Source of the DNA: Ooceraea biroi
Taxonomy: Eukaryota; Arthropoda; Insecta; Hymenoptera; Formicidae
DNA: 64,000 bases
Direction: 5' to 3'
Assembly (NCBI RefSeq): GCF_003672135.1
Contig: NC_039507.1
Coordinates: 10,478,290 to 10,542,289 of the forward strand
Shown: one piece after another, positions 23,418 to 35,638 of the stretch
Position numbering within the stretch: the stretch's first letter is position 1
Layout of the letters: each line of letters opens with the position of its first letter
Made by a program: the position numbers and the translations under genes
The notes under the pieces: generated by a model
What the model was told of the DNA's origin: nothing
Database searches by the model: none
Seen by the model: only the letters and a program-made list of their open reading frames with translations

Positions 23418-26400
23418 CGTTCTTCTTTCACGATTGTTACCACCAACGTTGTTCTCGTCGTCGCCCTCGTCGTCGAGGACGACGACGGTATAGCATTAAC
23501 ACGCACGAATGGAAATTGCAGCGTCCCGGTCATCCCAACGTTTCGTGGGCACGTTTACGACGTCGTTTCCCCCGGTTTTAATGAACAATGAGAGCAACGC
23601 AAGATCCACCCGCGCACTTCCCCGCCTTGTTGAATTACGCATCGTCCGGGACCATGTTGATTAATACTCGTAGCGTGGCGATAGCGAATTCCCCGAGAGA
23701 ACGTGTCGAACAATAAAATTCGGGAAGCGCAACCTTGAGGAACGAGAGAGAAAAAAAGAAGCGCGCACGTGTAAAAAAATTATTATTTCGTTCGCACATC
23801 AGAATGAAACGAAGATGTATATACTCGAAGATGATTATTTGCCTTTTTGCCGACGATTTTTACTTTCTTTTTCCTGTTTTCTTTTCATCTGTTTTAAAAA
23901 TAAGTAAAATACGTATACGAGAGCGCAAGTTTTTCCCCCCAAAATTTTTCTAATTTTCGAACTTACTAGCTTACCTACTTTGAGACTGCCAGTATCACGA
24001 TTCGTTCGTGCGGCTCGTCGTGCTTGGAGCTTTATGGATGTCGGTGAACGTGTCAGGGTTTCTTCAGTGCGCACGGGACCGATCCGTGCGCTTTACCTGA
24101 GTTCACCGTGGAAAATCACCTACGAGGGGAACTTTCTAAGTGCACGCTGCATAATCCATCGCATGTCGGACCGCCGTTGTGTACATACACATGTGTGCGC
24201 GCGCGCGCGAATGTATAGTGTACAATCAACTTTCGACCTCGATGGAAATGTAACAGGTAGTCCGTTTCTGTAGTAGTCTTTTTCTCTCTGTTTCTCGCTT
24301 TGTTCGGTAAGAAAATACGAAGAAAATCACGCGAGTTGCAACTATATACGTATACGTAATATATTTTATGCAATCATCGTTCACGCGCGCTCTGCGGAAA
24401 ATACAAAGATCGTTACGGTCGCGGTAATCGCACTCGTCCATCTACCGTTCGATTCGACACTGCACTTTTACAGATTTACCGGCCTGCGGTCCCTCGACGA
24501 AATGGTATTTAATCACAGGCTGCGCGAAAGCCGCACGTAATCGTCACGAACTACCAGCTTTCTGCAGATTCGTTGCCGCGCGTGCCATGCGGATATGTTA
24601 AATCGTCATTGTTTGCTGGCACATGTCGGAGGCTCTTCTCCGGAAACCGCAAGGTTAATTAAAAAGACTCAGAGGCGTATATTCATGCAAACAATGTTTC
24701 TTTGCTCGGCAGTTTTCCAACGACGGACACGGGATTACGTCAGCCCTTCGATTGCGCTCCGTGTTATTTTTCGCTCCGCGAATTACGATCACGATCACGA
24801 TCGCGCCGTCGATCGATGCTCCGAGAATTTTCGACGATGTCCTTTGGCCCGGTGAACATTAAACCGTTACATCCCCCGTAGTACGAACGAGTGCCATGTT
24901 ATGTCCCATTGTTGAACCGGTAAAAAGCAGATAAAGCTGAGTGATAGGTGCAGGTCTTACCCTCGACAATGGAGCTGAATTAATTTTAATAGCGTCAGAG
25001 TAATCGCGCTGCGCTGTAACGTGTCCGAATAACCCAATTGCGCGCGTCTCTTATTGTTAATCGGCCATTGTGCCAGCGAACATTGTAATTATAACTTTTC
25101 ATTTGCGCTTATTGTACATTTGCGTCTCGTGTTCTAGCAAAGACCGAGATGGCATCGATGACAACGCGTATCTGTGTCTTCGCCGTTTCGAACTCGATGC
25201 GAAGTGGGTGAACGACGAGAATTTCTAGGAATAATTGTTAACCGTGAACGAATAATAATCTTACATTCGCGAGTTCCACGAAGGCCGCTCACCTACGCTT
25301 GGAACTGTACCAAAATCGCGCCGCGCGATGGTAACCGTCCAGAAATTACAGCGGTCGTCTACTTGATGGCCTACGCTCGTGCGATGCGACACTTTAATTA
25401 CCATTACCCCGACGATTTCCCCGCCGACGAAGATTCACAAAGTTTACGTGCCGTTTCGACTCTCCACGCACATTCAACCGGTTTAGAAGTACACGTGTTC
25501 AAAGTTCCACACTGTTGCTCGCTACTCCACTAAACTATTATTTGCTTACACACGAGGATATATACCGCTGCCTTTTATCGATCCAATTCGGTCAATTTTG
25601 GGAATTGGCGTAGCTGGATTTTCCGATTTCAACGGACCGCGGATCTTTTTGGAAGCCGATCAGGAAAACACAACTCGTAATCGTATAATTTTACACGCGT
25701 GTTTGATGTATAAAAATGAGAAAAATATTAAAATTTTTATTATATTTAAATATTTTAATAACTTTTAATAAACCGGAAAGAAATTTATTAAAATGGTTAA
25801 ATATACTATACAAGAAATTTTATCTTTTCTATCTTTCGCTACCTTTCTAAATTTTCTCGACATTCTCATTCGTAGTATTTATTTTTTAAACTCTGCGAAA
25901 CTCTGCAGACTTGCAGTCTCATTTGTTGCAGCAGCGATGTTCACAAATTTTATCGTTCGCACTTAAAATACCGACCACCGGCTTAGTTACTTCTCTTCTC
26001 TCTTCCGGTGTCCCTTACGACGCTTCTGAGAAGGAGCACTTCGTAATCGGACTCCGGAATATAGTGTCATTTTCATGTGTTATTATTGGTCCCTGGACCG
26101 GATTAGATTAACGCAGCAGTCATTAGCGTTTGCGTCATGTTCCTACCGAGATAGCTCATTCGCTTACTTCTTCCATGCCCTCCTTCTCCCCCGATACTCG
26201 TTCTTACTTCGTCCTCTAGCTCGGTGCTTGATTTGTCACACAGTGTGCCATCCGCCCGTCCATCCATGTCAACATGGTCATTAGTCACGAAACTGGCGTT
26301 GATTTTGTACTTGTTATTTGTACTATTTATGCATTTGGTACTCGTAATCCCGTTTCCTTTTATATAACTATCATTCGCGAGATAATTCAATGATCTCGAT

Positions 26401-29400
26401 CGTTTGAGAACGCACTTTTGTGGTTTGCTCTTATTTCTACGTTGCTCTTCGTTGACGTAACAGACCACAGACCGGCGTTCGTGAAACGGTACTTTCCGTT
26501 CGCGCACTAATTCGCCCCTTCTTCACTTCTTTTGCGATGCTCCCTTTGCTTCGCTCGCGCGCGCACGGTTTATCATAACGCCCGTGTCCGGTCTTTCTCT
26601 CTCTCTCTCTTTTAGTGGCTCGTATGCTGCGACTCCTCGTTCCAGTTTTATTTTTACGCAGGGATGGATTTATTTCCGACGGTATAGCTCGCGTTCATAG
26701 GACCGTGTACGGATTGTAAATTTATCAGCGCGTCGTCCGCACCGCGCTGGGCAGATGGACGTAACGTGGTTTTCTTTGCGTCTTTCCGCAATCTCTCGAA
26801 CGATTTTTCCTACTTCTACAATTCTAATTAGCTGTCTCTCTCTTTTTTATGACATTTTTTTACGATGTGCTAAGAGGTTGCCGATAAATCAATGCGGATA
26901 ATTAAAATAAGTAAGCGAAAAAAAACTCGGAATATAATTCTATTAATATTCTATTAATTCTATTAATAAATCACATTAAATCACGTTAAATATCAATCAC
27001 AACCGATTAAGTGGAAATTTGCAATTGATTAATCCAAGTGACGTTTTCTGAAGAAAATAAAACGCGCAAAGGAATAATTTAAGGATACTTTTAATGCGTG
27101 ACATGTCATAATTACAGTCATTAAAATTGATCAGTCAGCTTTAATGAGATGAGAAACGATACATGCTGAGTTACACGTCGCTGTACTTTATATTTCTCCA
27201 ATAATTACTGACTATCTTTTTTTACTCGTGCTCACCGCGAGAGTAAAAATCTCTGCTGTCCATTTTCCGACGACTCAAGCGGTGATAAGGACGCGCGTGA
27301 TCCTGAACAAGCAAACCCTCGCGAGCGGTTTCATTAGGACTCGAGTCTGGCTCTCGGAGTCTTCGGGTTTGGTTGGTTCTCTTGGACGGAGGGCCGTCTA
27401 AGTTTATCCACGTTATTTCTGGCGGGAGCTGACGCACCGTTTTTCTCCTCTCCTTTTCTCTCCTCTCCCTCTTCCAACGGTCGGTTGCTTCCGAAGAATT
27501 ATCCCCGTGTACGTTCGAGCAAGACGCGATACGAGTTAACCATCGGCCGAAACCGTCCGGTCTTTTCTTTTCTCTCTTTTTCTCCTCCTCTCTTTATCGA
27601 GAAAAAAATTGTTCGTCGAGTTACTTAAATTAAATAAGTTATTCATATCTTTGTTCACTTGTCGTCGAATATTTAAGCATGCGTGCGTGCTTAAGTTTAA
27701 TGATCGATGATTATTAATATCATTATTCAGTGTTTTGAGTTGGTTGATGATGCATTTTATTGTCTTTTGGATATTGATATTTACATATCGACGATGAAGT
27801 AATGAAGTGGCGAAAATTCGCATCAAAAGAGAAACGACGATACTTTCGCTATCGTGAAACATCATAATTATCCTTAGACTGGCTCGACAGGTCGAGCTAG
27901 TTTCGTTCACTTCCGTGAATACCTGTTTTCGAGCCCTTCCGAGCTACGACGTATTTTAAACGATGATTGTCGCGCGATTCCGTCTCATTTATGTGCGCGG
28001 TACCCTCCTCGTAAATCCGTCACTTTGCACCCAGCAGGAGCAAGCGTGACATTTCCGCATCGTGTATCCCTCTAATTGATATCGGGAGGGGAGCCGACTT
28101 AATGTGATCCTCGCGCCGTATCGACGTCGCTGGGCAAGAAGAGAGGAAAAAAAGAAAAGGAGAAGCAACGAATACGTAATCGCGCGACGGCGACGTTTCT
28201 CAGACCGTCCACTTATATTTAGATATTCGCGGCATTAATATCTCGAGTCCGTCTCCCGAGCATTCGTCCTCGCGACACGTTACCACTCCGATTTGCAGCG
28301 GAATCGGCCACGCGATTATTGCCCATCACAAAGTACGGTTGCATCAAACCAACGCGTTATATTTCAGTTATACCGTTATGTAATATCATCACCATCCTTC
28401 TGAACAACTGCTGGAAAAATACAAGTCTAGAATTTCACGTGTAATACGTCGATATCGGCAAACTTGCCTATTAAGGATATCGATTTCTTCAGACTACATT
28501 GTCAATTAATTCAATTTCAGTTCATTGACTGCACTTTCCACGAGTATACGCGCCGTTTCACATACATAATATATAATACACATTTCTTCTTCGATTCACG
28601 TTAAAAATATCGAGCCTTCGAGTTTCCTAGGCAGATGCTGCGTAAAAAGTGCAGGCTGAAACGCGTGAAACGTTGAAGCTTGATGGACGTGAGGCTCGAT
28701 CGGGCCCGTTGATGCATATACACGCACGCGCGTCGATGCGTGCGGAAAGTATGAGGAAAATATATATAGGCGAGCAGGAAAAGATTAAGTTACCGAGGTT
28801 CACCTGTTAGTCTGAAAACTGAGTACACGACTGCGGTAATCCGTGGCTCAATGCACACTTCGGCTCGTTCTTGCTCATTCCCTCCCATCGTCTCTCCTTT
28901 CCTCTCTTATCTTGCTGCGTTGGTGTTGGCAGACGGTGTCGGATTAAACGCTTCCAACATTGCCGTGTCAGTTAGAATCGTCATTCTCGAGCTCGCGAGT
29001 CGAAAGAAAGAAGTTGTGAATATTTCCTGCCGCTACGACAATTTGCACTTTATTATTTATGTTGCTTTTATCGATAGTATCAGATCAAGAAGTTTGTGAC
29101 GTATGCTTACGTGAGACGTTCTAAAAATTACATGACAATATGGTATGTCAATATTTTTGATTTGTTTTATAACTCTCGCATCTCCTGAACGTGTACAATA
29201 TCAATTTATAATACAGATTTGAGATTCTCGTCTTATACTTGTTACTTTATTCTTCTCTCTGCACAAAATTTAAAGCATCTATAAAGAATAGAGTACGAAT
29301 AGAGAAATACACTCTCGAATGCAAAACATGACGTACCACGCGAGTTTGCCAGTCGGGACCCTACTTTGAACTGGAATAAAAATAGTCAGTAAATAACATG

Positions 29401-31952
29401 CACGTTACGCGAGGGGTAGACTTTATTTATATACCCCCAATAAGACACCCAAGAAAGCGCGTCGATCAAAGAACCGACGCGTATTTAGATGACGCGACCG
29501 AAAGTCGCGAGACGGAAAGCTCGAGTTTTCGGTGTCCCGCTTTGAATGTCGTAATACGTTTATTTGCCTCGGACGGTCGCGGTATTCGCAAATCATAATT
29601 TTCATTCAGTGGCACTCGTCTCGGAAACGCATAATGGAACGTTAACGAGCGGAACGCACTCTCGTATATTCAAATATATCTCCTTCCTTTTAACGATACA
29701 CCTCGTCTGCCTTAATCGTCAATACCACGCATCGGGACCGTAATGACGATCAGATTGCACGTGCGTCTTCATCGCGGTAGCGAAACCGATTCCCCGAAAT
29801 TCGGCGGGAAGTCCTCCTCCCCTACATCCCCGGGCGTTTTCGGCATCCGCGACGCGCGGGAATATTTCGGCGCGAGGAGAGAATAATAACACAGCTCCAT
29901 AATGGCCATGTAAAGGTTGCGCGGGCCCACGTCCTATCCTCGCGACGGTGGAGAGCCTGATCATGGGGCCCCGCGTGTGGCTTCACGCTCACTCGTTCTT
30001 CGTGAATTATTCATCGGGGCCGTATCAGCCGTTGGACCCTCCGTTCATGTGAGCGGTTCGTCAGCCTATACATATGTATACGACGAATATCCGCGCGCAC
30101 GTGTACACGTAGCTCGATATAGCGCTCATCTTCCCTTTCACGCGTGTCGCTCGTTTATTCGTTCTCTGTCGCCGACGCACGAAAGCGCTAAAACGCGCTC
30201 CACGTCTCGAAACACTTGTCGAAATAATCGTTCGGTTTTACGCTTCTGACGAGCGCGGCTGTAGTTTACGTGCTACGGTTTCGTCACGGTTTCCCTCTCT
30301 TTCTCTTCTTGGAATTCGAAATTTCGGAAAAGAAATGTAAGAGAAAGTGTGATTAAACGAGAATTTGCAGCGACAGTGGCTTTTCTCCCAAGCTTAAATT
30401 TTTTAATGTAAGTTCATCCCGAAATTGCTGAAATGAGTCAACCTTAGCTTGATTACAGAGTCGCTTTGATTGATGAGAGAAAATGCGATAAGACCCTACG
30501 CAAACGTCGGTTAGCGGTACTCTAGTTGCAGACACAAAGCGCGACTGCGATGTTAGACGAGTAGTTATAGGATACCATTGTTTTTATGGTGTAGCTTACG
30601 AATTCTCCGGAGACGAGCCTCGACCTCGTCCGATAAGCGCGAACCCGTGTTCCCGCGGCTGTATTTTCGTCGCTCGCTCAATTTTTCGCTATTTTTCGCT
30701 AGAGAAAAGCACCGTGGGACATCGCGACTCGTCCCGCCGAGAATTATCGCGCTCTTTTTGAGCGAGAGAGAAGGATGAGGCGATGCCGGGCACTCTTTAG
30801 TCAGCCTTACATAACGTGGGCGGCAACTTGGAGGCGCACGGCGCGGCAACAGGCGAGCCTTGCCAAACGAACGATTAACCTCGAACTTGTCGCGACCTCC
30901 GTCGTTTACGAACTCCGTCCGACACGTTACTCCAGTTTCTCGCAGCGATGCCGTCGTCACGTCGAAATGGCGGTTCATGTCGACCGCGTCGCAATGAAAA
31001 ATGAAATAATTTTACATATGAGTGCGCGTGCGAGCGAGCGCGAAAGACCGCGCTTAACTTACAATTAGCGAGGCGCTTGTATAACATTGTCGCTGCAAAA
31101 ATAATTTCTTGTTGGCCAACTACATTGTACGGCGTGTCCTAAGAACACCTTGAAGAACTTACATTGCTTCACAGGACTTACATCGACGATGATTTTCGCC
31201 AAGATGAACTATTCAACTTTTGCCCGCATCAAATTCTTATTTCTGCGCTCTATTCGCGTGATTTTGTATTTCTATTTTTGAAGAAACAGTTTTTGGCTTT
31301 ACGTGATCCAAAAGCGGAATGTTTTGAAATCGACGGTTGTAATCTTAATGTATTTATAGCGATGTTTGACGCCTAATTGTAGAGACATCTGTCAATTATC
31401 TTGGCAGAGCAATAACTGTCGCTACATATACGCTAAACCGCTAAATCTGTATCGCGGCGATTTTTGAATCGTTCATTTATATATTTTCGCAAACAATTTA
31501 CAACCTTTGGTTTCATTTGTAAACCAGATGCTACAAAGCCATCAACGTCCTACGCGGATAAAAATATAACGGTAATCCATTTGGAAACCATGACGTTTAA
31601 TCGGATGTCCACTTGCCCGCCTCAACAGTGAGATAATTGTTACCGTTGAAACGACAGAACGCGCCCCGGTCATTCGCCGAGCGTTTGTGGCGAGCGTAAA
31701 AATCGTGAGGTGACAAAGCGTGTAGGAGACGCGGTTGCACTCGAAAGCTGTAAAATATCCGGGTGTTTAGCGCGCTTTTGAAAACGATCAAATCCCCGGC
31801 CGACCTGACTGATGTGGCCCACATGTGTTCTGCGTCGGCCGAGCGTGTAATGGCAAAACGGCGAGCGGTGGCGAGCGGGCGGGCGGCGGCGGCTTAGCAT
31901 CATTGAAAGGTCAACACTACTGCCGAGAGTGCACACTTGTCGCCCGGCTCGT

Positions 31953-31975
31953 TTACAATGCACAGTGCATTGTAA
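31953..31975. repeat. Perfect short palindrome, 11-bp arms
   Basis: TTACAATGCAC at 31953-31963 is the exact reverse complement of 31965-31975 around a single central base. It lies in CpG-rich DNA and could be a dimeric protein-binding site or a small hairpin. It has no visible link to a gene. Confidence 0.6.
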
Positions 31976-32239
31976 CGACGGACACGTCGCGCGTCGCTTT
32001 CCTTCGGTTCGTTCACCCCGCACCGAAATATGTTTCGGGAGTATTATATTATACGAGAGAGACGAGAGAGAAGAGGTAATGTCGTTGGACGGCGAAAAGC
32101 ACCGATTCAGATCGTGATCAGGAACATGCAGGAAGATAGCTAGATTATTCCATCCTCGAATTTCGAATAAATTCTACAATTTTGGATATTTAATGTTTCG
32201 AATAAATTTGATCAATCGATCACTGGCTTGGGGGTGATT

Positions 32240-32262
32240 GAATATTCAAAGCTTGAATATTC
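32240..32262. repeat. Perfect short palindrome, 10-bp arms
   Basis: GAATATTCAA at 32240-32249 pairs exactly with 32253-32262 across a 3-nt spacer. It sits about 380 bp left of the foldback transposon and outside its target duplication, so it is not part of that element. Confidence 0.6.
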
Positions 32263-32628
32263 GGATTGTACCGTCGCTTTATCGTGATATTATTTATTCA
32301 AGAGTTTGAATGTTGCAAGCTTTTTAAATCGCATCCGGGAAATGTTGATAGCCTGATAGACGTATCGCTGAAGCAGCGTGAAATCTGGAACGATGTTGAA
32401 ATGATTGAAAATATAATTCCGAGTTTCTGTATGATAAAAATAGTACAATTTATTTATCTTACTATCCTCGATTGTCATGTGATATCTGGGACACTTTATT
32501 ATCGATTGTTCTCATTCGATACATCGTGTGTTTTTTTTTTAAACTCAGCGATTATTCGGCTCTTTTTCAGTACCCGCGGTGCTCATTTCTCGAGTACGAT
32601 AAACTTACAGGTTCTATTCCAGAGTGTT

Positions 32629-32637
32629 CGCAAAAGC
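32629..32637 (+). repeat. Left 9-bp target-site duplication (CGCAAAAGC)
   Basis: This is identical to 34387-34395 on the other side of the foldback element and directly abuts the terminal inverted repeat. Removing the element and one copy restores a continuous GTTCGCAAAAGCGACTCG target. Confidence 0.9.
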
Positions 32638-33083
32638 ACCTCTGTGAAGTTAGCACCCCAATTGCAAAATTTTGATATAATTAATAGAGTTCTGGCTCTT
32701 CCCCAAAGAGTTCTAGAGTTCCTGATACGTTTTGAAAAGAGTTCCGGCGATTAAATATAAAAAATCAGGATTTGAAGATATGGGGTGCCGCCAACTTCAC
32801 GTTTTTGCGAAAGGAAAATTGGTCATAACTTTTTTATTTCAAGCCGGAGCCAAAAAAGTTCTAATACTTTTCGATGGAACTCTTGTAGCGCTATTCAGAA
32901 CCCTCAAGAAAATATTAAAAAGTTTTCTTCGTTTAGAAGAAATTAGAAAATTTCTCTTCTGGAAATGAAAAATCGCTAGAACTCTTTCAGTTTTGGTTTT
33001 AGCGCTTCGAGTCTTAATAATAATCGTTAGAACTCTTGAAGAGCTACCCAGAACTATCAACAGAACTCCGAATTTGTTAAAAA
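32638..33083 (+). repeat. Left terminal inverted repeat of the foldback element
   Basis: Pairs base for base with the reverse complement of 33941-34386 without gaps up to the AATTTGTTAAAAA segment, after which the arms diverge. The 78-codon open frame inside it (32732-32968) recurs identically on the other strand in the right arm, which shows it is repeat sequence and not a gene. Confidence 0.9.
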
Positions 33084-33117
33084 CCTTTTTTGACCCGAGG
33101 AACTCAAAAAATTAAAA

Positions 33118-33327
33118 CTAAAAAATTATGTCGAACCATGTATCAACTTTTGCAGAAGCTTTGAAGGAACATTGTCTCTTGACGTACTTTTTGTGCTTAT
33201 TTTTCTCGTAAAATACTTTCCGGCAGCGAAATGAGAAATTACTTGTATTAAGTTCTAATTTATTATTGCACTTTGGACACTGTACTTCCTTATGTATTAA
33301 CTTATGCTCTATTAAGAACTCTATCAC
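33118..33327 (-). pseudogene. Degenerate transposase N-terminal zinc-ribbon fragment
   Basis: A frame of about 70 codons reads EFLIEHKLIHKEVQCPKCNN, then an FRCRK segment, then KRQCSFKASAKVDTWFD. The order CPKC, RC, QC and a final TWF is that of the zinc ribbon at the start of IS1595/ISXO2-like and Merlin transposases, which precedes the DDE catalytic domain. There is no ATG at the start, a stop lies just upstream in frame, and no catalytic domain follows. It is therefore a relic. It is transcribed, if at all, on the minus strand inside the foldback element. The family call is from motif recognition only. Confidence 0.6.
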
Positions 33328-33353
33328 TATGTATTAAGTTATGTTCTATTAAA
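33290..33353 (+). repeat. Imperfect tandem repeat, about 37-bp period
   Basis: Two copies of a unit containing TGTATTAA(C/G)TTATG(C/T)TCTATTAA lie side by side at the junction between the transposase fragment and the nested palindrome. They give the repeated peptide FLIEH(K/N)LIH in the minus frame. This suggests a local duplication, possibly at an internal deletion or insertion point. Confidence 0.6.
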
Positions 33354-33368
33354 AAATAAAAAAAAAAC

Positions 33369-33584
33369 GATTCCAAATAGGTCTTCAATTCATGTGAAGC
33401 GAGGTCCCACGCAAAGTAAAGTTCTATATTGTAACTTCCACGCAGTACTTTTGGACATAGTTTGTGTGTGTGCGCGCGTGCGCGCAAACAAACTATGTCC
33501 AAAAGTACTGCGTGGAAGTTACAATATAGAACTTTACTTTGCGTGGGACCTCGCTTCACATGAATTGAAAACCTATTTGGAATC
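33369..33584. repeat. Nested 216-bp near-perfect palindrome
   Basis: Arms 33369-33464 and 33489-33584 (96 bp each) are complementary with a single visible mismatch, around a 24-nt centre of alternating TG and CG. The centre itself is partly self-complementary. The two long ORFs reading out of it in opposite directions (33394-33615 plus and 33302-33559 minus) encode the same peptide, as expected for a palindrome. A transcript would form a long perfect hairpin. It may be a separate foldback insertion or a head-to-head duplication inside the transposon. Confidence 0.9.
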
Positions 33585-33940
33585 TAATTTGCATTCCAAG
33601 TACACACGCGTTTAATTTCGCGCACTTTGACGTCACCGCGCATGCTCAGTCAGTGTGCGCTACGCCCGTAGACCGCCGGTATGACAGATTTCCTAACCCC
33701 GAAACTGTCATTTTTCAGTAGGTGATAACTTTCTTTCTAGTTGAGAGCGACGATTTTCCTTCTCGCAATCGTATTTTTTCATCAAAATAAACGATATTGC
33801 AAAGTTAGAAGGAAATCGGTGAGGAGGCCCGTCTCCTTAAGTATTACCGAGTCGAAGCGCTAAAACCAAAACTGAAAGAGTTCTCGTCAATTTTAGTTTC
33901 TCGACCTGAAAATTTCTAAGTCCTTCGGGTTGACAAAATT

Positions 33941-34386
33941 TTTTTAACAAATTCGGAGTTCTGATGAGAGTTCTGGATAGCTCTTCAAGAGTTCTAACGA
34001 TTATTATTAAGACTCGAAGCGCACAAACCAAAACTAAAAGAGTTCTAACGATTTTTCATTTCCAGAAGAGAAATTTTCTAATTTCTTCTAAACGAAGAAA
34101 ACTTTTTAATATTTTCTTGAGGGTTCTGAATAGCGCTACAAGAGTTCCATCGAAAAGTATTAGAACTTTTTTGGCTCCGGCTTGAAATAAAAAAGTTATG
34201 ACCAATTTTCCTTTCGCAAAAACGTGAAGTTGGCGGCACCCCATATCTTCAAATCCTGATTTTTTATATTTAATCGCCGGAACTCTTTTCAAAACGTATC
34301 AGGAACTCTAGAACTCTTTGGGGAAGAGTCAGAACTCTATTAATTATATCAAAATTTTGCAATTGGGGTGCTAACTTCACAGAGGT
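33941..34386 (-). repeat. Right terminal inverted repeat of the foldback element
   Basis: Reverse complement of the left arm. On this side a block with GAAGCGC, CCAAAACT and AAAGAGTTCT occurs twice (about 33853-33885 and 34015-34047), so the right flank carries an internal duplication that the left arm lacks. Confidence 0.9.
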
Positions 34387-34395
34387 CGCAAAAGC
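34387..34395 (+). repeat. Right 9-bp target-site duplication (CGCAAAAGC)
   Basis: Exact copy of 32629-32637, directly next to the outer end of the right inverted repeat. Confidence 0.9.
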
Positions 34396-35638
34396 GACTC
34401 GAATGCATATTCGAACGTTCGTTCAGTCGAGTCACTTCACCGCGATACAATTTTGTCTCGTCGCGTGTGGTCGCGGGCGCCCCAATTAAACTGGCCAGCA
34501 CGAAACGAATCCCCGATCTCGTCGTCCGTTTCCATTTTCACCAACTCCGAGCTCGTTGTATTTACGTGTCAATTCTGCGCGTTCGATTCGGCGGTGAATT
34601 TGGGGGCGGGTTGAGGGGAAGAAAGAGCGCAGGGGTGGGTGGATACAGCATCATCGGGGTATCTAGAATTCGAAGCCGAGCCGGTTCGTTTGGCGCAAAG
34701 CCAGACCGACTTACCCAATTAGGTTTCATCACTGGGTCGGCAGCTTTCCTGGCTGCCAATATTTGCAATACCTAACTAAACTGATCCAATTATAACCAAA
34801 CCGCCGCTCCATCACCCGATTGACATATAGCCGCGCGCCGTGCGCCAGATACGAGACGAGAAGCCGTGCTGCCTCGCCGCACATCGACGTTCATCGTCAT
34901 CATCGTCGTCGTTGTCGTCGTCAGCGAGCGCGACACGTGCGTTCGGCTATATAACTTGGCGACAGGAACGACGTCCGTGATAACTTTGGCTTCTACGAAC
35001 GTGATTGAGAGGTTGACACAGATAAGACATTGCGCGCTACACACCGCGAAGATTACGTTTCCGCCAAACGGCAGTCTCTTGCGCCAAAGTCGCGCAATTT
35101 TTGTGTTTCTCTGTAAAAAGTCACGGAGAACCTTTATGACGAGACTGAATGTAAACGCTCAATTTACAAAAGTAACAGAATCGCACCACATTGTGCCTTA
35201 TGTCTGTTTTCTCTTTGATCATTCTTGGCGACTGTTATTCTTACGATCACGCGTTCGTCACCAAAACCTCGTTCTCCGAATAATAAAATCTCGGGCAAAA
35301 AGTTTTCTCAGACGATGTCTGGGTCCAATCGAATTCGCATTTTAGGACATCGTGCGAAGGACTCTTCTTGTTCCTTGTCTGCCGGAAACGGCTCTTCCTC
35401 CCTCTAGTCGCCGTCCGTTCCCTCGAGGAGTCTTCCTACGGAACATTCGCGAGTTTCCTGCAGCTCGTTAATTTATTCCCCGTCGATAGGTAGGTCCTCT
35501 CTCCCGGATTCCCGATCGCGCTCGCACGTACGTACACATACACACGTGCGCACGAGCGAATGTGTAAAGCTTTCGAGGTCCGAGAACAGAGTACGTGGTA
35601 GTCCATTGGCATTGCAGCCAGTCCAGCAGGAACGTATC

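Larger units (their letters stand above)
23418..32628. other. Non-coding stretch, intron- or intergenic-like
   Basis: About 9 kb without a supportable gene. ORFs are short, of mixed composition and not flanked by convincing splice sites. Visible structure is limited to short palindromes (31953-31975 and 32240-32262) and simple-repeat patches, such as the CG/TG run near 24190. Confidence 0.4.
32638..34386. mobile_element. 1749-bp foldback DNA transposon, probably Merlin-type, non-autonomous
   Basis: Both ends read ACCTCTGTGAAGTTAGCACC inward and are flanked by a perfect 9-bp duplication, so the boundaries are exact. The terminal inverted repeats extend about 446 bp with roughly ten mismatches. 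The arms are packed with AGTTCT/AGAACT motifs that may bind transposase. The interior holds a degenerate zinc-ribbon fragment (33118-33327, minus) and a nested palindrome (33369-33584). No intact transposase or catalytic domain is present, so the copy is non-autonomous. The 9-bp duplication and the zinc-ribbon fragment together favour the Merlin (IS1016/IS1595-related) superfamily, which makes 8-9-bp duplications. Mutator-like elements also make 9-bp duplications and can have long inverted repeats, so they remain the alternative. High arm identity suggests a fairly recent insertion or arm homogenisation. Confidence 0.9.

Noticed and set aside
23961..23985. Minus-strand GTAG|GTAAGC as a second ratchet point
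   Set aside because: The sequence preceding it on the minus strand is not pyrimidine-rich, so it lacks the 3' splice site half.
32732..32968. 78-codon ORF (MKRVPAIKYKK...) present also at 34056-34292 on the other strand
   Set aside because: It is the same sequence in the two arms of the terminal inverted repeat; there is no domain, and the frame follows from the arm sequence rather than from a gene.
33302..33615. Two ORFs on opposite strands encoding the same peptide (MKRGPTQSKVLYC...)
   Set aside because: They are a consequence of the nested palindrome, which necessarily encodes the same peptide on both strands.
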